Positions 50,901 to 63,323 of a stretch of 64,000 bases of DNA are shown piece by piece. This stretch comes from Lepidurus packardi. Its lineage: Eukaryota > Arthropoda > Branchiopoda > Notostraca > Triopsidae. The notes beneath the pieces are model-generated. The model searched no databases and was not told the DNA's origin. It was given only the letters and a program-made list of their open reading frames with translations. Each line of letters begins with the position of its first letter. Position 1 is the first letter of the stretch. The translations under genes and the position numbers were made by a program. The stretch lies in assembly GCA_023053545.1 (NCBI GenBank), contig JAKZAN010000001.1:3120565-3184564 (forward strand), in the 5' to 3' direction.

Positions 50901-53900
50901 TTTTTATATTGATATCGACACTTTTTTTCGACAAAGAAAAGCAAAACTTGAATTGTACAGTCGAATTATTTCCGTATAACACGTTTCTTTTTTTACGTTT
51001 TAATAGCCCCGAAGAACTGGAGTCTTCAATTCGGGTAAATTTTTAAAGGGTAAAATTACCCCTAAGTTTTCATTGCCAGTGTAAATCAACTCGTTTAATT
51101 CGCTTTTACGCTATGTCAGTAAAAATTACTTCCCTTTTGGCTAAAGGGGCTAAAGCTAAGCCTTGCCAGCCAAGTTTTGCACGTTAATGGGACCCATTTG
51201 GGGTTGTTTTGACCCTCTCTATCGGGAAGGGAATGATTACAAGCTGATTCACCCTCATAGCACTTTTCTTTCCCCTTTGGAAGAAAATGTTTTGTTTTTT
51301 TTGCTGGGGTGAAGTTACATCTCCCTCACATTTTGAGCTCGCTGACTACTACAGCGTTTAGGGCCGCTGAAAAAGAAGTTAAAAGAGGAAGGGATTTGGA
51401 ATGCGCCATGCCGGGCTCGTACGGACCTCACGGGAAAACCATTTATCCGAACAATCTGGCTTCGTTAGTGACTCCTCAAAAAATTCCCTGGCTTTTTTGG
51501 AAACCCCTTATTAGGACCCCCTTTTTCCAAGAAACAAAACAAATTTCCCGCCATTTTCTGAAACAAAGAAAAAAAAACCCCAAGTCGTTCAACATTGCTG
51601 CTACTGCAGCAATCACGATATATGTTTGTTTGTACTAGAGGGTTTATGGTCACCCCGACAGCAAATTTGTTATACAATGTTCCCTTCAGAGAAGATATAC
51701 TGCGATGTCTAGATGTCTATTTCTGTCATTGGGATTGCGTGCCAAATTCTCTTGCTTTTCGTTGTGCTTGTAACCGTGGGCGGCTTTGCTTTGACTAAGC
51801 AAATTTGTTTTGGGGACAGCTAATGCCAAATGGACGTCAGACAAGTGAGACACGCAAAAATATTGAACAAGTTTTCCCCGGGGCTTTTAATTGCAACAGT
51901 TATAATTAACTTTTCTTTGGGTCAGACCATCGCAGACCATCGCACTGGGTATAGAAGTGAGATTACAATGCACATAAAAACGTCGGAGACTGAAATAAAG
52001 AACACAAAGAAGAAGACGAGGAGAGAAAGAAAGGGAGAGAGACAGACATGGAAGAAGTTTGGGGAGAATTTATATGCGAAATGGGAAGAGTTTCTTTTGT
52101 CTTTTGATCTTGACGATTCTTCTTTGACGGTTCATAAAGTGAGTAATAGATTGCTTTCTACCCCTTCCTCCTTTTCCTTCTCCGATTCTAAAGCTATGCA
52201 TGTAGCGAGCTACCTCTTTGTACTCTCTAAAAGGATTCTAAGCAAATCACAGGAAAGTTATAGAGGCTGTAGTGTATAGTATTGGTATAAACTAACGCTA
52301 TAATAAGCCTGAGCGTGAACGAATACACATCACTTTGAAGATCCAAGATTGGGTCCATTTTATTTTGTATTTATTTTTTATGTTATCTTTGGCAGTAAGT
52401 TTTTGAGATAAAATACAGAAGGGTTTGATACAAAATGCTTTTTACGGATTTTGAAGCACAACGAAGGAATTGTGGGCTCAATAACTTTTCGAATAGCGAT
52501 AACTTGCATTCGTATGGATTTACACTCGCTATCTTGAGTAATATGCTTAAGAACATTTTAAAGTAAGCAATATTGCCGCAAGGGAAGTCCAAATGGCTTC
52601 TTTTTGGCCAACAATGAAACAGAATCAGGCGGCGAAGAGCGCCCTACTGGCATATGTCCTCTATCTATCCGCCCATTCTGCCATCAAGGCACTTCTAAGG
52701 AAAAACTAAATTAAGATCTATAGCTCATCCAGTATGTTCCCTTTTTTCTGTATACAATGTGAAGGGAAAGAACTTTCCTTTGTGTCGCGTGGTGAAGCAA
52801 AGTGTAATTAAATTAGGAATCTGTCACGACGTGGAGCTCTTGTGGGAACAGTGAATAACCCACTTGAGCAAGGAATAAATACCACAGCCACGATACACGA
52901 AAGCCACCAGAATGCTTTTTAGTATGCTGGTCTTGTTGTATGGTGGTCAGTAAGGTATGCTATAGGCTTACCACATCTCAATCCTTGGAGATAGCTTTAT
53001 TTCTTTCCCACAGCAGAACTCAAGAGTGTAGAAATAAAGAAAGGTATACGTGTATAGGTAATTATTTAGACTTAGCCTTATTATGAATATTTTTATCGTT
53101 TTCTATCTTCATACAAAAAGAGGGCCAACAAAGACGCTTTGGCCCTTTTTTAGCCGATTCTTTTGAAAAATTTGGGAAATTTGGAAAACTGAAGTAAATT
53201 ATTGAAAGAAATAAAGACTGAGACCATGCAAAACAATGATAAACAGCAACGGAGCAGAAATGAACACCAAGAGAAAATATAGACTCTCATAAGTAGAAGG
53301 GAAATATCATCTCTGTTTTGCAAACAAAGATATAATGTATAACCCTCTGTTAGCATAGTAGACAGAGAAAGAGAGTGAGTGGAGTACGAGTACGATTAAA
53401 ACTCTCGTAAATTATTAGGTAATGGAAAAGCTCCCGTGAATCCTAACATTGATTTATACGAGCGTATATTTTCACAACCGTTCAGTATTTGCCTCATTCC
53501 ATTACTGCAGCATTACAGGCATATGTTAATGAATTTTGCAAAATTATGAGATTCATATAGTTTATTCTAGGTGCAATTTATTTTTCACAGTAATTGGGAT
53601 TTTGTTTCTTACTTTCATAAATTAGTCAGTAAACTAATTCTATCAATATTTCTTCTGTTCAATTGCTGTTGGATAATTACACAGCCAGCAAAATCAAATA
53701 CTCACTAATAGCCTTAAATCTTCTATCCATTTGTGATTAGGATTGCGTTTCAAGCTACGGAAAAGTTTATAGTAAAGAAATGCATAATTTTTGGCGTGGA
53801 ATTTGATTCTATGAGGTTAATAATTATGCCGATAGGAGGCTACCATACCTTCTTGTTTCGCTTCCTTCGCTATAACTCGATCCTGTTCAATCCAGATGTA

Positions 53901-54337
53901 AAGTTTTCTCTATATACCTTTGTAAAGAATCGTTTTACGTTCGAAATTGAGTGCACTAGACCATTTGTAGTGTAATATAAGCTCACGTGTATAAACTGCG
54001 CTTCCTTACCCCAGACGGGGGAACCCAATATTGGTGAAATGTGGATTCCACACCGCCATCAAAGAAAGCAAGAGTGGGAGCAGTTTAAATCGCATGATGA
54101 AAACTGGTAATGGAGATTATTCCAATAAAGCGATGATTAATGTTGTTTTACACTCATGATATCATTCTTGGAGCTTAGCAATCCGTAATACTATATATTA
54201 CGGAATGGTAGCAAATGATAGTTAAACGCTGTGTGCTCCCCGTACGACTATACCTTCTTATAAGCTATTTCGAAATTAGAGGAGAAGAGTCATAATAGAT
54301 TATTAACGGAAATGGAATTTCCTATCTTCATTTTCAG

Positions 54338-57300
54338 ATTGGTGCGCTAACTTCACGGATTATAAGTTTAAATTAGCGGAAAATCGGAATTTCGGGAGAA
54401 GAAGATGAATTTACACAGAATGCACAACAAAATTGCCTGGCATTGGTGCTGCTTCCTTGGAATTTTGGTGATATCAGATTTAGCGTAAGTTTGAACGAAA
54501 AATTCATCACTGCTCGTTTATTTAACTTTGGGTTGAATAAATGTTAAACTTGACTCCATTCTTGACATACTTATTTATTAGAATAAATCAATAAATTCTT
54601 TGAAAATATTCAGCTTTCGAACATGATGTTTTTCAATATTCAAGATCTGTTTGACTTCCCGTATAGCTTAGCTTGTATTCGCTCAAGCTACTGTAAGGTG
54701 GCAAGGTTAATATGGATGTATGTGAACGCGCGTGGCTTCTGTGCAGAAACGGCATGCGTTGGTAACTTGATCACGACATACTCAATTGTCTTGCAGGTTT
54801 GTATTACAAAATACAATAAAACCTAGAAATTGACATTAAAAATTTGCAAATTTTGCTTGTTTTTGCATAGGCGTCAAGATGAATTTCATTCATTTGCATT
54901 TCTCAAATTGTTGAAGGAAAAATTATGAAAAACTAGACTCTTATTAACATTACTGTCAATAGCTTTTTCAAGAAACTCACTTTTTTCGTAAGAGCGTTCT
55001 GCTTTCTCCATGCTATCATGTCATGGCATGATTGACTAAGCTACACGGGAAATTCGTTTCGGAAACAAACATTTCGGATTCTAACGAATACGTTCCTATT
55101 TGGGATTTAGGTTTGGACAAATGGGCGGATCTGCCTCACAACTGAAAATTAATTACCGTGAAAGAGAAAAACAGATTTTAGACAAAATTCTTAGCCCTGG
55201 GCATTACGACCGCCGTATTCGTCCCTCTGGCGTTAACAATACTGGTAAGTGTCACGATGTATTTCCTTAACGTTATTTTTGGGGAGAGATATAGTACAAT
55301 AAAAAGGGGAGATTCCCGATGAGTGAAGTAGGTTATGAAGTTAAATTTTTTTTTGCTTCAATCATATTTATGTTCTTGTTTATTATTATTAAAATTTTAT
55401 TAAAATTATTATTAAATTTTCCAAAACTTTTCCTTAAGTTCGCGATTTCTGGTTAGGGTCCAAAACTAGTCACAAAATTATTTTTTTCAAAAAAGGAGAC
55501 GAAAACAGTTTATTTGAAGTATTTAATTTTTTGTTCTCTCTCCCTCTCTTTCTCTTTTCTCCATTGCTACTTTTTCCTAAAAAAAATGGGGCGTGAAAAA
55601 TCTTATGCATTCAGACGGACCTACTTTTGTAATTATCAACATTATGATCAGAAGTTTTCCAACTATAAGCGACAATCGAATGGTGAGAAAAAAACAAGAA
55701 TCTTGCAAATTTTTTTTAAGTTCTGGATTGGTCTGTCGTTTTTTAACACCAAAACAAGTAAAAAAAATAAAAAATGCCAAGGACTTGACCGAGTCCCCCC
55801 AAATTTTGTTTATTATTTCTTGATGTCTCTTTTGATTAGGAGAATGTTATCCATTTTTGAATGTGGCTTCTACGCGTTTTTAATTTTTGTTTTTTTGTTT
55901 GTATTTTTATTGTAGTATTTATTGTAATACATACTTTTATTAGAAAAGTAATAGTGCATGGTGGGATCGGGAGTAATTTGTCGTTAATGTTTTCTTTTTG
56001 GGCTGTAATTCCCCCGCCGAGAACCGTAGATTTTATAGTTTCTTAGACAGTATTTATAGTTGTTTCTTGTTTAAAAAAAAAGAATAAAAAAAATAAAGTA
56101 ACGAAATGACCGGGAAAAACTAGTTAAGAAACCAAAAGTTTCAGTTGGTTCGAAGAAACATTATTTTTGTGGTTCGTTATATCCCCGCCAGATGGTCCCG
56201 TGTTCGTGGATATCAACTTATTAGTGCGAACCATCAACAAAATTGATGATTATAAAATGGTGAGTCTACTGGTGTCACAAAACTCCTGTTTCTCCCTCAG
56301 AATTTTTTCTTTACATGGATGGAAGCAATTTCAAACGGAATTAGGCAATAAGTTTTAGTTATTACAAAGAAAATGACTAAAAAGGAGTCCGCACCTCACC
56401 CAAAGAGTCCGCACCTCACCCAAGGAGTCCGCACCTCACCCAAACCAAAATGTCCGTCTTTTTAGCTTATTTCCTTATTGTTTAGCACTCTAGATACAGC
56501 AGTAATTAATTTTCACTCGTCAGCAAACATTTTCAATTGCTTTCAAATCTTTCAATTGCAATTCACGTTCAACAGACTCAGAGCTAATGAATAAGAGCCA
56601 ATGTTAGGTTATGTAGTTTAATAACAATAAACAGGTTCCTTTCTCTTCATATTGTAAATAATGGAAGCAATTTCGGTGGAGTTTGTGGGGGGTTGCGGGG
56701 TTTAGTTGAGGCAAACCCCCAGGAAGCCAGCTGACTTGATTAGGTTCGTTTTGGGAAAAAACGGCACGGATTTCGCCTGCACTAGTAAAAAAAAACGTTA
56801 AGTGTTTAATAATTATAACAGCGATCCAGTATTTCTCTTCGCAGTAAGATTTACTTCCCAACGAATTCAGATTTGTTTCACAAAACTTATTTTTTTAAAT
56901 AATAGAACCTTGATCGTTGCGGTAACGATTGAAGTTCTAAAGTTCAAGAGTATTCAGTTTTAGTTTCTTCTGAAATTTTTTCTTCCCTCTACCCTTCAAT
57001 TATGTGAATCTGTTTGGAATTCTGATTTATGTGAATCCGTTTGGAATTTTGAATTATGTGAATCTGTTTGGAATTTTGCGGATTATCTGTTTACATACCT
57101 TTTGTACGAATTAGCTTTGATTTTAGTAGATAGAAATCCCAGAGAGGATCAAATGTTTGAAACTGTCAAAAAAGCGAATGACAGAGGCTGCGAGAAGGTT
57201 ATGATAATCGAACCACCCCAAAAGATCGACTTTGTGACTTACCAAGGATTCCACGTATCGGTGCCCAACTCCGAATACAAAGGGCTCATAACCCTTTCCA

Positions 57301-60300
57301 AATCCAACAGAAATGTCATAGTCAGTTGTGTAAAGGAGCTCTACATCATCCTTCAAATCACTTCCCCACATTCCCTCCCTATCACGGTGATTGAAATCTG
57401 TAGGCGACATATGACAGATACCCACACTGCTACGTACTATATGGGATAGATGTAAACATCTGAGCCCAGACATAGTACTCACAGGCGATTTCAATTTTCA
57501 TCACTGGTGGTGGGAGAACAAATCGACAGACGAGGCAGGCAACCTTTTGACTGACTTTGGACACAGACAGAACTTTGACTTACTAAACAAATAGGACACT
57601 GTTCCACATTAGACTTGACATTCGCGACGCCCCAGACTCTAACACAAGTGAAACACTACCTGCTAAACAATGATACTTTTATAAACGAATCGGACCACGC
57701 CGCAATAGTCATAGACTTTCTTTCACATAGTATAAACCACCTTCTACTCACATTTGGAACTACTACAAAGCAAATTGGCCACAACTGAACACAGACTTGG
57801 CAGCAGACATCCTCCAAAATATCTCAGTTTGCACTGACCTACAGACTCCACATGACATTGACGCAGCCTTGTATTGTTTAACTAGGCTAATCACACGCAC
57901 CATATTGAGCAACATCCTGAAATGGATAATCGGGAACAAAACTAACCCTTGGTGGAACTCTAGTCTGAAGTCCTTGCGAAAGCAAACTGCCAACTTACAC
58001 AAACTTCACCGGGTCTCGCAAAATCCACAGAGTGAAGAGGCATGGAAACGTACTAAAAACCAATACAGAACGGATGTTCCCAAAACCGGAGAGCTCTATT
58101 GGAATGCCAAACTTCAAACTCCAACAACAGAATATTGTGGAACTGGAATAGATCCCTTCGCCAATCCTCTAACCACAACCGATTCAATGAAGTTTTTAAC
58201 AATGATGAAAAACCATTTATCGACACAAAGTCCAGACTAGATTTCATGGCCACGGAATTTTTTAATGCTCATCATCAAACACCTACCCCCTTACCACCCT
58301 TTCGACCTACCAAACGTACGAACCATCCAATCACTCCGGACGAAGTTACTGCTATCCTTAAGGACATCCCTCCCCTAAAAGCCACCGGACATTATGATAT
58401 ACAAGCAATAGTTTTGAAAAACACATGGAAAACAGTTGGTTTCACAATTTTAAGAATTTATAATGCAATTCTTTTAAATATCCACTTTCCAACCCACTGG
58501 AAAAACGCGAAAGTTCTTGCTCTACCCAAATACAACAAGGAGAACTACACATGTGTAAAAACTTTTCGCCGTATATTTCTACTACCAGTACTAGGCAAAG
58601 TATTGTAGTAGGCGATATCAAAAAGGCTATCAGCTCATTTGAGGGAGGAAACCTACTCTCCAACATGCAATGGGGATTCCGGCCTAACCGTTCAACTACA
58701 GACGCTCTCATGACTTTGACCGATTCAGTTTTGAGTAGCTATAGCAAACGCAAGATCACCACAGCCTTACTCCTTGATATCAAAGGGGCATTTGACAACG
58801 TGGACTACGGAAAGCTCATACAAATTGTAAAAAAGTACATCCCACTTATACATGCCTCATCCAAAGCTTCCTGGCCGATCGGATGGAATTCGTCTCACAC
58901 AACGGCTCATCTAGCAACTAATTCCTATCCGCAAAGTTGTACCACAAGGTTCACCGTTTTCTCTGTTGCTTTTTCTTATATACATAGATAGCGCACTGGA
59001 TCTCACCAAAGGCAAGAGAGTCAAACTGATTCATACCGAGAGTCATACCGAAAGTTTCTTTATAGTACACTTCCTCTCAACATCCCCTCCCTCCCCCTAC
59101 CTTCTACCCTTCCCTCCCCCACTGTAATTAGCCCAATTTTTGAAAGTTTTGGAAATCAAATGACCAATAAGTAGATTGGCAATAAGCTATTGCCTACGCC
59201 GGTTAATAATTTTAAGAAAATCCAAGAGAGTGTTACTCCTTTTCTGGAATCCATTTATCACTGAAGTAATGCCAAAAGAGGAAATAATAACTAACTTCAA
59301 ACACATGAAGCTAAAAGCAGGGTTAGTATAACAGGATTGGCCTTTTGGAATTGGAAGAAAGTTAACATTTTTCCTTCAGATATTCGTTTCTTAGATGCAG
59401 ATCTGTTTCAATCTTGTTTAATTTATTCTTCCCTTTTTCTCTGAGAAAGGCTCATTTTAATGAACCGGATGGTTTAATAACATGGAAAATTACAACTTAG
59501 TTATTTTAAATCTTCTAAAAGCAAACGTGTTTATGCCTTTTCCTAAACAGTTTAAGTGAACGCAGAAATTATGTAGTTCTGTACCTTGTGAATTTCACAG
59601 CTTCTATAATTGTAAATCCTTGTAGAACACCCCCCTCCGTGATTTTTTTCCCTAGTATTTTAAGAGGCCATTTTGGGTTTTACCATTTTCTTCCGTTTTG
59701 CACCGCATGAGAGCGCGGGCATGAGAGAATTCCCAGGAATGGTTGTCGTGCCTAAACTGAATTAATATTATGTGTTCCTGTTTGCTTTTCTACTAGTAGG
59801 GATTTCCCATGGATACGTTCTAACTAATTATCGTATAATTTCTTCGTTATAGGAATACAGTACGCAAATTACTTTCCGGGAAGAATGGATTGATGAACGC
59901 CTCAAGTTTAATGACCTAGGTAAGAAAAAAAACAAATAACAATAATAACACAAATTAGCAAACTCTGTAATCAATAACTCGTTTTACCTACCTCCCTTTT
60001 ATAGATGTTATTAACTAATCCATATCTGTAACTCGAGAATAACCACTTGTATTTACCCTACATAATTTAGTCAAAAACCCACTTGTTAGTTGTACAATTA
60101 ATTAATTATTAGATTGTTACTGCAGAAAAGAATTTTAAGCAGAAAAATTAGAAATGAGATAACTTGCTTGCAGATATTTCGAGTACCATAAGCTTCCTAT
60201 CAAACAGATTTTTGCAAATTCCTTATCTTCTGGAAGTATTATCAAAGACATTAAAAATAATTATGCCCAAATAGCCCAAATAATTTTCAATTAAACTAAA

Positions 60301-63300
60301 TTTCTTAAAGCTTATTATAGAATCCTAATCAATCACTTCTGCCCATCCATTTTCAGTTAAGGTTCCCATAAAGCTTTACTTCCGCGACACGTTTTTTATA
60401 CACGAGTTACCACAAGGTGGCGGCACGTGCTTTGCATGCGTGCAAACCATGCGTACTGCTCCTGTACGTAGATGGAACGGCGTAGAAGATAACTTTAGAA
60501 TCACATTTTCGATTTGCTTGAAGAAACTATAGTAAAATATCTATATGTCCTATAATATCTAGGACATAAACATTCAAAGCTCAACGGTTTCGCTTCTTTT
60601 TTCCAAATTAAGTTACTTAATTTGCATACGTTCTCGAATTATCTGATTATATTATTGCGTCTTTCAAATTTAGGAAGGTTAAAATAAAACGGTATATATT
60701 TCTTTCAAATTAATTTCAAATCTCCTACATCTTATAGGGCGGATCAAGTACTTGACGTTGACTGATCCCAATAAAGTATGGATGCCCGATCTGTTCTTTT
60801 CCAACGAGCGCGAAGGACATTTCCACAACATAATTGTGCCTAATGTTTACGTACGCATTTTCCCTAATGGCGCTGTTTTATACAGTATTCGGTAAGTCTA
60901 TTTTTAAGCAGCTTAGACTTTTATATCCTTCGATATGCATCATGGTATACATTACTATTCCACTTTCTGGCTCAGAAAATCTTCCTTTCCCTCATTTCGT
61001 ACAGTATTCTTATTTTTTGTGTCTTTCTTTGTCAGTCAGGAACCCTAAAGATAGCAACTTCAGCAAGCGCATTACCATGACAAATACTAGCGAGGGCAAT
61101 TATTCCTGATTCTAGATCCCTCTCCCCCTCTGTTGTCTCTGATACGCTTACGTGGATCTATCCCTTCTTATTTCTCTCTCTCTCTTTTCTGTTTGGCAAG
61201 CTCGTGAGGCCTGTAAGGATCCACTTCTTTCTTGCCCCTCCAGTTTGATCCTTTTTTTATTATACATTTATCTATTTGTGGAAAAGGTAGTGTAGATTGA
61301 GTAGCAAAATGATTGAAGGGGCAATTTCGCGTGGGATTTTATATATGATAAGTTGTATTCAAGCAGGATTGATTTTTTAGCATTGTGTATATGAGGTGTC
61401 GGATGAGTTATTGATTCCTCGAGCTTCAAGTCCTTGGCAAGGGAAAGGAAAAATAATCCGCCGGATGGGTGAAGCCAAAAAAATAATCACTCGGAAACGG
61501 CAACACACAAGTTTTGACGTTCCTGTCCTTTTACGTCCTTTGATAAGCATTGAATTCCTATTTACAAGCTCCAATCTAGGATTTCTTCTTCCCTCCCTGT
61601 TAACTTATCACCCCAACCCCCACCAAAGAAATAATTCTTTAATGAATTCGTTCGTTTTCGTTTGTATATATGTTTGCAGGGTCTCCTTGACGTTGTCCTG
61701 TCCCATGAATCTCAAGCTGTACCCTATGGATAAACAGAAATGCCTCTTGAATATGATCAGTTGTAAGTATTGTTAGCAAATCAAGAAGGGTTTAGAATTA
61801 AATAAGAAAAAATCTTAGATTAATATATCTTCCATTTACATTTCCGCAGATGGATGGACTACTGACGACTTGGTATTCTTATGGAGGTAAAAAAAATCTA
61901 TTGTATTATAAAAACTATGTAGGCTGCCGTATAGCATTAAACAGCATGGAGAAATCAGACCTAAAATTTGAAAATTAGTCTGAACAATGCACATTAATTA
62001 AGTTAATCTTTCATCTACGAGAAAAAAAGAAAAGGTCGTACGTGTTGAAACCGTCATCCACAGGGCAACATTCTATTGATTTCTTCAAGAAAGCCTCGTG
62101 CAAGTTGATGAAGCTATAATGTTAGCATGAACGCCGGTCTCTGCGCAGAACCAAAGCGCATTAATTCACCACCGTACGAAACACGTTGCGTCAACTTGTG
62201 ATAGCTAAATTAACGGGTTAAGCTGTACGTGAGCTTTACAATAATTCTAAAAATATTCAAGTTCTGATGACAAGTAAAGAGTGATGTTTTTTTTAAATGA
62301 CACAAGACGAATAACCGGAAAATAAATAACCTTTTTCTTACAGATCAGGCGATCCCGTGCAAGTAGCACCTAATATGCACCTACCGCGTTTTATTCTTGA
62401 AAAGTTTAACACAGATTACTGCAACAGTAAAACCAATACAGGTATGCGAACTAAACTTATATAGGTACATTTTTAATAAAACTTGAGAGATTCTAATATA
62501 ATTTTTCTAATTGCTTACTTTCCTTTCTATCATTGGTTTCTTAAAATAGGCGAATATTCCTGTCTATTAGTAGAGTTACTCTTCAAGCGAGAATTCAGCT
62601 ACTACCTGATCCAAATTTATATTCCGTGCTGTATGTTGGTAATCGTGTCATGGGTATCGTTTTGGTTGGACGCGAACGCAGTTCCCGCCAGAGTGTCCTT
62701 AGGCGTTACGACGCTCTTAACCATGGCTACCCAAACCACTGGCATCAACAATTCCTTGCCTCCGGTTTCTTACACCAAAGCTATCGACGTTTGGACTGGG
62801 GTTTGCCTCACCTTCGTCTTTGGAGCACTGCTAGAATTCGCGTTGGTTAACTACGCTTCACGTTCAGATGCTCATCGAGAGAAGATCAAAAAGCAACGCA
62901 GACAGTGGGAACTGGACCACCAAGCCGCCATGGAGGCGGCTGCGGCGGCCTCTGCAGCTGCCGTGGCTGAGAATCGCCTCGAAGATGGTGTCAACACCTT
63001 TGCCATGGTACGTATTGCAATAAAATCAAATTAAAAGATTATTTTTATAAAGTGGGTTTGTAATTCGTTTGTGACTTTCTTTTAAGAAGCCCTTTGCACG
63101 TTTACGAGGCGACGTGATGACTTTGGACAAAGCTCGGCAATGCGAACTTCGTATGTCTGCTCCCAAACGCGATAGTTGCTGGCGGTCATGGATTTCTAAA
63201 TTTCCGTCACGTTCCAAGCGTATTGATGTCGTTTCCAGGATCATCTTCCCGGTGATTTTCGCGTTTTTCAACTTGGTTTATTGGTTCACGTATTTACTCC

Positions 63301-63323
63301 GCGAGAATGTCGAAGACGAGTAA
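54338..63323 (+). CDS. GluCl: Glutamate-gated chloride channel subunit (GluCl-B)
   Basis: This is a second Cys-loop glutamate-gated chloride channel subunit, paralogous to the one at 21.9-30.2 kb. Coding exons are 54405-54484 (ATG 54405, signal peptide with core [11 protein letters not shown]), 55111-55244, exon 3 as either 55615-55682 or 56192-56259, 59853-59919, 60738-60891, 61680-61762, 61850-61886, 62344-62441, 62550-63007 and 63087-63323. All phases agree, giving about 471 residues. Visible marks are [12 protein letters not shown], the Cys-loop Cys175-Cys189 ([15 protein letters not shown]), a second disulfide Cys234-Cys245, TM1-TM3 (about 257-340), the TM3 Gly324 in DVWTGVCL, an alanine-rich M3-M4 loop, and TM4 followed by an acidic tail. 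The first coding exon begins at an acceptor (54336-54337), so the 5' UTR continues upstream. The intron 56260-59852 contains a dead LINE and tandem repeats. Confidence 0.95.
55615..55682 (+). other. GluCl-B exon 3, alternative copy 1
   Basis: This 68-nt exon has a CAG acceptor and a GTGAGA donor, entered in phase 1 and left in phase 0. It encodes [20 protein letters not shown] and ends NRM. The ISD-type ending resembles exon 3 of the paralogue GluCl-A ([10 protein letters not shown]) and one of the insect exon 3 variants. Length and phase are identical to the copy at 56192, so only one can be used per mRNA. Confidence 0.85.
56192..56259 (+). other. GluCl-B exon 3, alternative copy 2
   Basis: This 68-nt exon has a CAG acceptor and a GTGAGT donor, with the same phases as the copy at 55615. 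It encodes [20 protein letters not shown] and ends YKM. The KIDD-type ending resembles the other insect exon 3 variant (SISKIDD). Using both copies would break the reading frame (136 nt), so splicing must be mutually exclusive. Confidence 0.88.
56383..56443 (+). repeat. 20-bp tandem repeat, three copies
   Basis: Three near-identical copies of a 20-bp unit starting GGAGTCCGCACC lie in the intron just after the second exon 3 copy. Confidence 0.9.
57000..57078 (+). repeat. About 27-bp tandem repeat, three copies
   Basis: Three copies of a unit beginning TATGTGAATC.GTTTGGAAT lie directly before the degenerate LINE. Confidence 0.85.
57102..59040 (+). mobile_element. Degenerate non-LTR retrotransposon (LINE), intronic
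   Basis: Fragments of a single LINE polyprotein appear in order but in several frames. First comes an endonuclease-exonuclease part with [13 protein letters not shown] near 57500 and [10 protein letters not shown] near 57690. Next is a PWWN linker near 57950. A reverse-transcriptase fingers region follows ([27 protein letters not shown] near 58580). Then come [13 protein letters not shown] and [12 protein letters not shown] near 58770, and [20 protein letters not shown] near 58930-58995. Stops and frameshifts interrupt every part, and the sequence ends before the second catalytic Asp box of the transcriptase. The copy is therefore truncated and dead. The order and motifs fit the Jockey/I group of elements. 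It lies in the same orientation as GluCl-B. Confidence 0.85.

Noticed and set aside
51830-52279. 149-codon open frame on the plus strand
   Set aside because: It has a Lys/Arg/Glu-rich middle caused by a purine run. No domain, partner exons or promoter could be recognised.
60358-60540. Exon-like segment after a TTTTCAG in a GluCl-B intron
   Set aside because: No reading frame here matches GluCl, and the flanking exons already join in phase without it.
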